Positions 11,431 through 21,200 of a stretch of DNA of 64,000 nucleotides are shown here, piece by piece (positions within the stretch are counted from its first letter, which is position 1; each line of letters begins with the position of its first letter). A program made the position numbers and the translations under genes. The stretch covers positions 27,811,608 through 27,875,607 of the forward strand of contig OU964925.1 of NCBI GenBank assembly GCA_918807975.1, written 5' to 3'. The stretch comes from Aplidium turbinatum. Lineage: Eukaryota; Chordata; Ascidiacea; Aplousobranchia; Polyclinidae. The notes under the pieces are model-generated. The model was given only the letters and a program-made list of their open reading frames with translations. It searched no databases and had not been told where the DNA came from.

Positions 11431-11788
11431 GTTCAGGTTCTAGCATACTTTCTTCTTCATCATCACTTACTTCTTCAACCACCGTACTATCTTCCTCTTC
11501 GTATTGGAAACCAAGAGTCAGAAATTCATATGTTGTTCTATAGGCCTACTGTCTTGTTCAATACTCGTAATGTGACGCCAGCGCCGAGTCAGACTGCGTT
11601 CACCCTCTAAGCCAGCTAGTGGTGACATCTGGCGGATTAAAACTCATCTTCTACAGTTCTTTTATACTTGTTATTCTTCGGGCTACTTTCGGAAATATTT
11701 TTGCTACATAGACAGACAATCGATAACAACTTAATAACATTGAATTGCATAATTCAAAATTAATACAGAAATGAAACAGATACATAAT

Positions 11789-11828
11789 TTCAAACGTTTT
11801 CGGCAAAACTTTCTGCCCTCTTCAGGAA
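11789..11828 (-). ncRNA. Hammerhead-ribozyme-like motif, left arm
   Basis: The minus strand has CTGAAGA (fits CUGANGA) at 11825-11819, a short stem GGCA/TGCC, and GAAA before ACGTTTG. This is the core order of the minimal hammerheads reported in Penelope-like elements. The usual GTC cleavage triplet is not evident, so activity is doubtful. Confidence 0.45.
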
Positions 11829-12576
11829 AATATCTTAATTCATCTAAACAAAACAAAATTATTCGTGAAATGTTAATAATAAATGACTGAAATTCAATAA
11901 AACTGCACTGACCTGCGTACAAGCAACAACTGACGAACAAACACAAAAGGTGGTAGCAATCTGTCATAATTATGCGGGAGTGTGGTCATGAGACAAGATA
12001 GTGAGCGGACAACATAACATAAAATAAACGTAAGCTAATACAAATTCAACAAAAAAGATGCCCCTTTAGCGAATAATTGTTTGTTGAGCCTGGGGTTGTG
12101 CTGCTTTATTTGGAGTGCCTCATGAATTTTAGTTTCAAACTCTGATTGACAGTTGCGAATTATCTTGAATGAATCTAATGTAAATTTGATGTTGGAACAA
12201 ATAGTGCAGTCATAAATGTGGTCTTTGATTGCACTGTGTTTATTGATGTCTGTTAAATTTAGGTGTTCCGTTGCTCTTGTTACCAAGTGTCTTGTGGACA
12301 TACCTATGTATGTCATGTTCGTGTCGCACGAACAAGTGAATTTGTAATTTTTTTTGTTGAATTTGTATTAGCTTACGTCTATTTTATGTTATGTTGTCCG
12401 CTCACTATCTTGTCTCATGACCACACTCCCGCATAATTATGACAGATTGCTACCACCTTTTGTGTTTGTTCGTCAGTTGTTGCTTGTACGCAGGTCAGTG
12501 CAGTTTTATTGAATTTCAGTCATTTATTATTAACATTTCACGAATAATTTTGTTTTGTTTAGATGAATTAAGATAT

Positions 12577-12616
12577 TTTCCTGAAGAGGGCAGAAAGTTT
12601 TGCCGAAAACGTTTGA
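12577..12616 (+). ncRNA. Hammerhead-ribozyme-like motif, right arm
   Basis: Mirror copy of the motif in the left arm: CTGAAGA at 12581-12587, a GGCA/TGCC stem across 12589-12604, GAAA at 12605-12608, then ACGTTTG. The two copies point outward in opposite orientation. Confidence 0.45.
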
Positions 12617-13139
12617 AATTATGTATCTGTTTCATTTCTGTATTAATTTTGAATTATGCAATTCAATGTTATTAAGTTGTTATCGATTGTCTGTCTATGG
12701 TTTTTAAAAAGTACCTCTCTACCAAAGCTATACTATTTTTGCTACAATTTATTAAAATCCGCTATCAATAAATATGAATAGCCTATTATAGATATTACTT
12801 TGATAGAAACAGGTAAATATTCATTTGGCCTTTTTTACCGTTCCATCGCTTTAAAAAAAATGTCAAAAATCAACTGTTACATGGATATACATGCATAGTG
12901 CTCAATACAAAGGATAACTACCTTTACAGTATATCATCGTATCGTACTTCTTAATCTTTGTTCTCTACAGTAGTACCGTATCAGATTGTCCTGTTTTTGT
13001 ATGTTTTACATAATAATTGTTGCAATTCGGTGGAGGTATTCAAGTTTATCCCCGTTATTTCAGGAAAGCTTTCGCAAGTGTTGTAGCCTATTCTAGCACA
13101 CAATCACATATTGGTCGTTGGTTAATTGTTAGTCGCTGG

Positions 13140-13460
13140 TTTGAGTCTTCATCCTCGGCTTACTCAGTCTGAGAATGGAGATTCAAACCAAAAGCAGTTG
13201 TTTCTCAATCTCAGTGGCAAACCTTTTTTATTCATTGAAGTAATGTGCCTGCCTCTGCACACTAGTGTGTATGAATGTGTAGTTAGATTTACTGTTATGG
13301 GGTGGTGGCTGACTGATGACTGCTTATGGTCTTTCGCTGCCATCCTGATTGCGCCATAATCCAACCAACAGTTGTACAATGCATTGTTTTGACAATTACA
13401 TTTACTCTGCTTGTTTGTTAATATATGGCGCTGTTGAAACAAAATAAATTGACTTGACTT
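13140..13460 (-). repeat. Interspersed repeat with (TCAAG)n end, longer copy
   Basis: On the minus strand it starts AAGTCAAGTCAATTTATTTT, as at 8524 and 62948, then runs about 300 bp into a segment with AATCTCCATTCTCAGACTGA. It interrupts the 3' part of a hAT element that ends at 13681. No protein is supported. Confidence 0.5.
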
Positions 13461-13681
13461 ATCTAATATTTTCCTTGTTTGGCCTTTTTTATATATTATT
13501 TTGGCTTTAAGACCTTCTCATAGTCTGGCAATTCTGCTGCTGAATGCTGATCATCATCTGCTTACTTTATCTTGTTTGAGTTTGGCTTATTTTTGGTCTT
13601 TTTTCTACCTATTTGGCCTCAATTTGGCCTTTTTTTTTGATGAGTTTGGCCTTTTTTGCAAATTTCAGTCTGGCAACCCTG
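13461..13681. mobile_element. hAT right terminus
   Basis: The segment ends AGTCTGGCAACCCTG, a common hAT end (CAGGGTTGCCAGACT inward), after several TTTGGCCTTTTTT strings. Another TTTGGCCTTTTTTACCG lies near 12826, so the element may extend left past the (TCAAG)n repeat. I could not find its left end. Confidence 0.55.
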
Positions 13682-13684
13682 GAG

Positions 13685-13890
13685 CATTCATTCATTCATT
13701 TTCCTGCTAGCGAAATTAACAATCGTTTTCGAGATTTTGCCGCAATTGAAAAGGACTTATTGCTATTCACTTCTTTCTGCGGGAAACCCGATGAGACTCC
13801 GGCTCACCTGCAGCTAATTGAGTTTCACTGCGTCGCTATGAGTGCCCAAGTCGACAGCAATATCATTCGCCTTCGGCTCTGGTGCTGGTA
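13685..13890 (+). pseudogene. hAT transposase fragment (GTF2IRD2/FAM200-like region)
   Basis: The frame reads NNRFRDFAAIEKDLLLFTSF, then PAHLQLIEFHC. This matches the segment before the dimerisation domain in domesticated and mobile hAT-Charlie proteins: a phenylalanine-rich helix, then xLQxELIELQC. Only about 60 codons remain. It lies just outside duplication copy A and has no counterpart upstream of copy B. Confidence 0.55.
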
Positions 13891-14404
13891 GATCTGAAAT
13901 GGATTCCAGGTCGGGTCAAACCGAAGACTTTAAAAACAGTACTTGTTGCGTTCTTTCTTGCACAACACGGTTAGAATAAGTCGGGTAACAATGTGATGAC
14001 ATTGTAAAGCTGATATAAAATTTAAAATGAGCCCTATCGCTAAAAAACCTTAGCTGTTGCAGAGCGACAATAAATAAAACCATAACATTGTTGTGCTTTT
14101 TTATCAACAGCCGGATAAAACAAATACCAGAAACTCGAACGTTTTGCAAAGAAAAGATTAATGCTTGTTCGGCTGGGAGTTTTCGGTTATGAACTTGAAC
14201 AAGAACCGCTTGCGATAAACATTGAGCCACTCTCGCATACGTGATGTTTTATGTGTGTCTGTCTACCACTAACCTCGATCCAAATTTGACCTGGGTATTG
14301 AAATCAAGACTGTCAGTTTTATCCTTCACACAGTGCCGGTCTTCGGGGTGTGCAAACCGTGCGATCGCACAGGGCTCGCAAATTAGCGGGTCCGCAATTT
14401 ACTC

Positions 14405-14698
14405 AGAAAATGTAGAAAACATAGACTCAGCTTTATTTCCGAAAAATGCCAAAGAAAACATGATCTTATCCTTTTGCTATGCCACCAGACAGCACCATTT
14501 TACAGTAACATCATACCCAAATTTTTGTTTCACATGCTCTTAAGATGCACCGAATTCAAAGTAGTTTTCCAAAATTTTCTGCGGGAGGCCCCCCAGACCC
14601 CCTGCCTCTGGGGGTCGCCTTCGGCGAACACGCCGTCAGGCTTCGCCCGCCGGCCGTCAAACCCCCCTCCCCTTTCAAAATACCTAGCTACGCTACTG
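14405..14698. mobile_element. Partial hAT-type MITE, sister of 15049-15475
   Basis: It shares ATCTTATCCTTTTGCTATGC and GGGGAGGCCCCCCAGACC-like segments with the neighbour and ends TAGCTACGCTACTG. The matching left end is missing. Confidence 0.6.
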
Positions 14699-15048
14699 AA
14701 TTAGATGATCTGGATCAAAAGTGGGAAAAACTAACCGGAAAAGGCGATCTGGTACTATGACACTTCCTCAAATGGGCGATCAACCTAATACAGAAAGCAA
14801 TCACTAAGAAAACAAATCTATAGCTTTTTTTCCCCAAAAGTCTGAACCTTAAAACATTTGACCAGGCTAACACTCACAATAGTATTTCAATAAAATTTAA
14901 TTTATGTTGTGGAACATGTTTTCGTTCATTAGAACTCTTCAGCACAACTGGATCGAAACAAAAATTATTCGAAACAAATTTAGCTTACAGTATAAATAGA
15001 TGTCAGCACAACTGGACCAAAAACGAACGAAAAATTACATATGGTATT

Positions 15049-15475
15049 CAGTGGCGTAACCAAGGGGGGGTTTTGGGGGTTACAACCCCCCCCCCCTTTG
15101 GCACGCGTGTGACGTCACGATATTGAGAATGATGCTTTCAGTCTAAAAAAAATTGCTTAATTTTAAACAAAATTGCATTAAAAGAGCAAGTTTTGCCAAT
15201 ACCAAACATCTTAGCCAGGAATTAGCAACAAGAAAACATAGAGACTTAGCTTTATTTCCAAAAAATGCCGAAGAAAACATGATCTTATCCTTTTGCTATG
15301 CCACCAGACAGCACCATTTTACAGGAATATTCGTAACTACATTTTTGTTGAAAATGCTCTCAGAATGCACCAAATTCAAAGTAATTTTTCAAAATTTTCT
15401 GGGGGAGGCCCCCCAGACCCCCGCCGTTGGGTCGTCAACCCCCCCCCCTTTTCAAAATTCCTGGCTACGCTACTG
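15049..15475. mobile_element. hAT-type MITE, TSD ATGGTATT
   Basis: The ends are CAGTGGCGTAACCA and TGGCTACGCTACTG, with ATGGTATT on both sides (15041-15048 and 15476-15483). It has G-rich and C-rich runs near both ends and no coding capacity. Confidence 0.85.
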
Positions 15476-15833
15476 ATGGTATTAATTAGATAAAATGTTC
15501 ATGACCTTCATGTTCTTTTCTTTTCTTCTTTCTTTTCTTCATTGTTTAGCAAACGCAACTATCGAATACTATAATTATAGTATAGGGAAAAAAGCTATTG
15601 ATTTGTTTTCTTAATGATCTGGATCATTGTCATTAGGGCCCGCTAAGCATATTCCGCACAGGGCCCGAAATAGGCTACCCTAAGACCGGCATTGCTTCAC
15701 ATCAACACAACTGAATTTTAGAACATTTCTGGATGTTTCTCTTAACTTTTAACTCCCGTGATATGTAACTTATATAACAAAATACTTAAATCTGCATATT
15801 GCTTTGTTGTGTGAAAATGATATTAAAGTAAAG

Positions 15834-16085
15834 GGGGGTCCCATACTTGATTCAAGTGTCGGGTATGAGAAGATAAGGTTCTCATTGTACTAAGCCTTCG
15901 GCACTAAGGAGAGTAGGGTGGCCAGTTCCTTTCTCTCGGCCGCCTTTACTTCAGCAACTACGCCCACCCAACTTATTACACCCTGGGTAGAGGTGAGCGG
16001 TGTTTTTCAACAACCAGCTGAAGCCGGGAGTCGAACCAGGTTTGCATAATTGGGAAGCCAACGCCTTATCCGTTGCGCCATCCCA
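15834..16085 (-). mobile_element. tRNA-derived SINE (family 1)
   Basis: The minus strand starts TGGGATGGCGCAACGGATAA (A box) and has B box GGTTCGACTCCCGG. The body then matches 8914-9253. It is absent from the matching place in copy B (around 54545), so it is private to copy A. It abuts the hAT at 16093. Confidence 0.8.
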
Positions 16086-16092
16086 CCGATAT

Positions 16093-16559
16093 CAGTGCTT
16101 CCCAACCTTTTTCAGTTCACAACTCACTTTTGATGCAAGTTTTATTGCGCGACCCACTTTTAATGCAAGTTTTATTGTACGACCCACAATGATATCACAT
16201 CTTTATTATGGCATCTTTTACTGCTGGCGTACGTACTGAAATAATTAATGCGACACAACACATCTAATTGTTAAGTGTTTGTTACATTGTTGCTTAATTG
16301 TTACGTAATGATAATGCAATAATTTCCCGATCTAATGGAAAACAGGGTGCACTGCACAATTCATGAAAAGTCAACAAATGAAGTGAAGATTAGTGATGGC
16401 GAAGTAGCCTACTGTTCAAGACCAAACTGCGGCTTGTGAAATCCATAGTATTTTTTAGAAAAATTTAACATTCAGTAACATTTAGAAATGCTTCGCGACC
16501 CACCTGAAATAGCTTCGCGACCCACCAATGGGTCGCAACCTACCATTTGGGCAGCACTG
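16093..16559. mobile_element. hAT-type MITE
   Basis: It starts CAGTGCTTCCCAACC and ends ATTTGGGCAGCACTG, with several CGCGACCCACC repeats inside both ends. The flanks ACCGATAT and CACTATAT agree at only five of eight positions, perhaps because the left flank was altered by the abutting SINE. It is absent from copy B. Confidence 0.7.
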
Positions 16560-16581
16560 CACTATATTACTGCATGATGTA

Positions 16582-16681
16582 CCATTTTTTGAGCAAAACA
16601 AAATTATCAGAGATTGTTGGCCCGCGGACACTTCCGCATTAACAAATTTGGCCCGTCTGGGGAAACGTTTGGACACCCCTG
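16582..16681. mobile_element. Old hAT terminus, present in both duplication copies
   Basis: It ends GTTTGGACACCCCTG. The same piece lies at about 54600-54679, so it predates the duplication. Only the right end remains. Confidence 0.6.
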
Positions 16682-17567
16682 GGCTACAAAATGACAAATA
16701 CAAGAGCAAAAAAAGAAAGTATAAACAAAAAATGCATGTTTTATGCTTAATCAAAGTAATGGAAGCCTACATTTTTTCCTGAGCCGAGTATTTTGTTTTT
16801 ATGTTATTTGGTAGGATGACGTCAATATCAAGTAAAACAGGTTCTACAAGATACGTGTGAGACAACAAACGGTCAATTGATATCAGGCATTGACGATGCT
16901 AATTTCCAAACACATATGTAGCCAACGCGAGGTTCTCTATAATAACATAGACGTTTTATTATAGAATTAAAAGCTCAAATAAGATTTTGTAAACTGCAAT
17001 TTTTTTTCGGCCCAGGAGCAAGTTTTTTCCAGCCATTTTTGATGGAGCAATACTCTGTCTGTGAAGCTTCAGAATGGTTTTAGCCAGTTGTAAGCGCGAC
17101 CAGTGGTTCTGTTTGACGATTATTCGTTTTGTAGTGGCAGTGTAAAAACTCACCGGGCTTTCAATAGCTGTTAATGGAAGATATAAAGATCGCGTACTCA
17201 GTTATGTGGAATAAGAAACAGTAAGAGGAACAAGAAAATAAGGTTCTCATTATACTAAGACCAGGCACAGATGAGAGTGGGTTTAATTGATTGCGGGAAC
17301 CGTTTATTCTCGGATGGAAGAGACTTCTTTAAGAGTTTAATCCTGGCAGTTTCACACAGTAGCGTTGACAAGGTGAGTCCAGAGAGTACTTTCGGACCCG
17401 GGCCCAAGATGAATTTAAGGGTCCGTAACCTTTCAAAGGGGCTCGGGAGTTTGTAGAAACCACAGCGTATTCTTTGGTTACAGTGTGTTTTTCTTAGAAG
17501 TTTCTTGGTTTAGAGCTCAAAAGATAGCATTGGTACCGGGCTCAAATTATTCTCTCAACGGCCCTAG

Positions 17568-18045
17568 TTTCACATATTTATAGAGGCTTTAAACCACTGA
17601 CGCAGGACCGGACCGGTCTGACAGAGTGTAGTTTCCGATTGTTGTTGAAGTGTTGCTGTCTGTGAATTAGTCCATCCACAAGCTACCGCTGAATGAAGAG
17701 CTGCCCCTGAAGTGCATTTAGCTAACCAACTTCTCTTGGCCGCATTTTTTTCAGAACATATTCCCAACTAATTTACTGCATTACACTCGTGGTAGTTTTT
17801 TCCACCAGCTAAGCTGCCTGTCAAACCAGGTTTGCATTATTAGAAAGCCAGTGTTGTGCTGCGTCATACCATCGATGTTGTTAAATTATTGATTTAAAAA
17901 ACAATAGAAAGTTATGCAGAGTTTGATTGAATCTTTATCCTCGGACTGGGAAAGCTTCTTGCAGAGCTTTATCCTGGAATTTCGCATAGGCTACTTGTAG
18001 AGGCTTTGAATCACTGACGCAGGCCCGCCACAAAGAGCATTACTC
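17568..18045 (-). mobile_element. Old SINE family 2 fragments
   Basis: Two degenerate pieces (17568-17765 and 17930-18045) carry family 2 body strings such as AGAGGCTTTAAACCACTGACGC and TCTTTATCCTCGGACTGG in reverse. Equivalent pieces lie at 55308-55425 in copy B, so they are older than the duplication. They form most of the sequence just upstream of the gene. Confidence 0.6.
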
Positions 18046-18096
18046 CAACCAAGTATTCAATGAAGCTGTGAAACCTTTGGAACAGAGACATTGAGC

Positions 18097-18104
18097 TTTA
18101 TACA
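18097..18104 (+). promoter_or_regulatory. Candidate TATA box of gene A
   Basis: TTTATACA lies about 45 bp before the start codon and is conserved at 55509-55516 in copy B. A TTATTTTTCAG string follows in both copies, which could instead be a 5'-UTR or trans-splice acceptor. Either reading gives a very short leader. Confidence 0.4.
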
Positions 18105-18146
18105 CAGTTTATTTTTCAGATCAGTTTGTAAAATCAATTTGGTAAA

Positions 18147-18210
18147 ATGTCGTATCTGAAAACAGCACTTCTAGCTTTCTTTGCCGTGTCGTGCTGCAAT
18201 GGATCACTAT
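18147..18210 (+). CDS. Gene A exon 1 (signal peptide)
   Basis: ATG plus 20 codons and one base, ending CACTAT before GTAAGTGG. It codes for a lysine, a hydrophobic LLAFFAV core and a small-residue cleavage region SCCNG. It is nearly identical to exon 1 of gene B. Confidence 0.8.
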
Positions 18211-21200
18211 GTAAGTGGAACAGCTTTGATTGCCTTGGATTGTAGAGTAGACTATTCCATGTCAAATTAGCTTAACCCTATTCGGACTGACGTGTGGACG
18301 GGTTCCGACCATACCTAAAACTTTCATCGATTACACAAAATCTATTGGCTGAATTTAACTGAAGTTTTATGACGTTTCCTAAAAATTATTCATCTTTGGT
18401 TTAGAAAAAAAAAATGACATTTTTGTGTAGTACAGTTTTTTAGTTATCAGCAGTTTTTTGACACCCTACTACCAAAATTGTCTGCAAAACTAGTAAAAGA
18501 TTAATCAACGTGAAATTGAATAGAAATTAAAAGGGATTAACTCCATCGCTGGATTTTGCGTCAGCAGTTGTCGGAAGAAAGTAGGTCATGTCAAGAAAGT
18601 ATAACTAGACGGTGCGTGCCTTTAACGAAGAGATTATAGCGATTTCAATAGATTATGGCGGAGACATCAGACAAATTTAAAAAAAAGTTGCCTACTTTTA
18701 GCAAAAAAGCAATAGCACAAAATTGGTAGAGTATGTGTGTCCACTTAAAATTTTAACCAGTTTGTCAATAATTTTGCTCTAACTTTGCAACAACAAAAAA
18801 ACTCGTAACGTTTTTATATCAAAAGTTATTAGAAAATGAAAGTGTGAATGGAATAAGTCCACACGACAGGCCATTAGCTCACAAAAATAGCTTGGTCCGA
18901 ATAGGGTTAATAACGAGGAATTCACGTGGTTATTTTCACTTTGCCTACATTGTGTAATGTGGATTTTACACCACCTTTCAAACACATTAAGCATAAATAA
19001 AGTGTAAGAAAGCCTTTGCCAGTTGGCGAATATAAACATTATTGAAAAGCGTGACTCCTCATTTAAAGTAGCCACGCTTGAGCCACTGATGCATTCGTTC
19101 TGCAGAAAGCCACAATCATATTTTAGTGATCATCAGTAATGACAGAAGAGCAAGAACAAGATAATAGAAATTGTTACATTGTACAGTGGCTAACGCTCAG
19201 TAAATTCAGAAAATTTATTAAAATAACCCAAAAATTGGAATCTTCTTTGTTTTCTTATCAAATTTATTAGAACAGCGTATAAAGCAGAGATTCTCAACGT
19301 GGTTCAGGTGGACCACGGGTGGTCCATCTAGAATTTCTGTTGGTCCACAGAGAGTTTTATATAAATTCTTGATAAAACGTTCTTCATTAACTTCTTCGAA
19401 ACTTATTTTACTAGTTGACGAGTATCCTATTGAATTTTTCATTTGTTCAAGGCATAAGTGAAGTGCTGGCAGGCCTAATCAATAAATCATAATGTGTTGC
19501 TGTTTCACTGAATGTTAATTAAATTATTTTATGAATGTCACATGGTATATTTTTTTAAACTCTAAATTAGTACTGTATTCTGCAGTGCTTTTAGATTAAC
19601 AAAATGTCAGAAACTCCTGTTGGTAAGAAGGCAAAACTGACAACTGATACAGTACCATTTTATTGAAACAATATATATGTGCATGATGTTTTGTTAGAAT
19701 AAAATTTGAAATTAAAATTATGTGTATTCAAGTAGTTAAGGTTGAGTGTAAATTAAGAGAGTTTGCTTAATTAGAGCATTTCCAGTTTGTGGCAGTAGAC
19801 CTGACAAACATTGAATTAATGCAATTTGATACATGACATAATGTAGATGAGTTAATTTCTTTTTCCTTTTATGGAAGTTAGCCTACGATGTTAGTATAGC
19901 CTACTGGTACTGGCTATTTTTGTAGGCTACACACTCAATGGGTTGACCAAAATTTGGCAAAAACAAGATGGCAGTATTCAGAACACACATTAGGCTACCT
20001 TGTTTGTGGTAATTTACTAAAGCAAGCTATTGCCACTAGCTTGTTTAAACATGTTTTTTAACTCATAGCTTAACAACGATGTATTGTATATGGTTTATAA
20101 ATGTTGAAACAGAAGTATTCTTTTCGTGTGTGGTAAGGTCTTACATACTTTGTCATTGATGCTTCTTGCAGATTATTTGTGACATAATGCAAGAGATCTT
20201 ATCACTGCTATTTTTAGCTGTCAAAAGTAAGTGCGTTTATCAGAAAAGGTTTAGGTTAATGTTCCTTTCAAATGCTCACCACCCATGTTGACTATTGCTA
20301 GTAACTACCAACCTTGAATGAAGACATTTTCCCTTTAAAGTGGAGTTTTTCAGCACTGCGCAGTGCTCACATAGTGAATAATGCTTCATAATACTTTTCC
20401 TGACAAATATAAAGTTTTACCCACATTCCCGCAATGCAGGATAAAGATACAAAACAAACATCAAAGATGAAAAATTATTTTATTTGGGAACTAGGCCTAC
20501 TACTTTTTGAGATAAAAAGAAATTGACCTCTTGTCGTTACGCACCAATAATACCATGATGCGTAACTTTAAATTTTTTTTTTGTTTATTGGGTAGAGGAA
20601 AGATTGACGAAAAGTTTGGCAAAAACAGAAAAGTGCTAAAGTCTCAAAGTCCTGCAAACTAGTTCCAATTGAATAGAATAAGTGGAACCATACTACTTTA
20701 AACATGTCTATGACAGCACAATGGTGTGATTAGGGGAAAACAAACATAACTATGACATCACAATAGAGTATTGACCTCTTCAGGGAAAATAAAAAGCATC
20801 AAAATGTTTCCATCTTTCACTACATTTAAATGTGATTTGGGCTAAAAGTTGGGACTTCAGCACTACACTGTTCTGCCAAACTTTTCATCAATCTTTCCTC
20901 TACCCAATTAAAAAAAAATGTAAAGTTACGCATCATGGTTTTATTGGTGCATAACGACAAGAGGTTAATTTCTTTATATCTCAAAAAAATAGTAGCCAAA
21001 ACTTGTTTTAATGTTCATAAACAGATAGCCCACCCAGAAAACATGGGGGTAGAACTAAAAATTATCCAAATATGTTGAGCGGTTCTTGAGATATTGCCGT
21101 TTTTCTATTGCTCCTTTTCTATGAAGCCACCTAGTGGCTAAGGTTATTTCACTTATAACTCAAGAACCAATTGTGTGATTTTCATCAAGTTTGCACCAAA

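Larger units (their letters stand above)
9822..11517 (-). pseudogene. Acidic exon (P2X7-like/ballast type) split by a hAT insertion
   Basis: On the minus strand 11517-11439 and 9935-9822 read as one open frame if the hAT element and one copy of its target duplication are set aside. The frame gives EEEDSTVVEEVSDDEEESML, then EPEPYRFEPE, then ending RVGNTDW at a TG/GTAAGC donor. The acidic run, the PYxFEP motif and GNTDW before an exon end resemble the start of the P2X7-receptor-like cysteine domain in many invertebrate genes, where the next exon carries Cys-x-Cys-Gly-Asn-Cys. I did not find that next exon. Whether the gene belongs to the host or to a transposon is open. Confidence 0.5.
11709..12733 (-). 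mobile_element. Penelope-like element fragment with inverted terminal arms
   Basis: A direct 13-bp duplication TATTTTTGCTACA flanks the block (11696-11708 and 12734-12746). Two arms of about 340 bp (about 11709-12052 and 12350-12697) are near-identical inverted copies. The unique centre encodes, on the minus strand (12316-12035), MTYIGMSTRHLVTRATEHLN, then SAIKDHI, two cysteines, and FETKIHEALQIKQHNPRLN. That is the GIY-YIG endonuclease C terminus of Penelope-like elements. The reverse transcriptase is absent, so this is a 5'-truncated copy. The inverted terminal arrangement and hammerhead-like motifs in the arms are known for this family. Confidence 0.85.
14331..15694. mobile_element. hAT-type element, TSD CTTCACA
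   Basis: The ends are CAGTGCCGGTCTT and AAGACCGGCATTG. CTTCACA is shared by both flanks (14324-14330 and 15695-15701). Copy B has the uninterrupted site near 54405 (CTCTCCACATTAACACAG), so this insertion came after the duplication. It contains two copies of another element (14405-14698 and 15049-15475). Confidence 0.8.

Noticed and set aside
11731-12675. Two identical 78-residue frames on opposite strands
   Set aside because: They are the inverted arms of the Penelope-like fragment, not genes.
14474-14760. Proline-rich frames near the hAT ends
   Set aside because: They arise from G/C runs in MITE termini, and the same sequence at 15293-15493 gives different frames.
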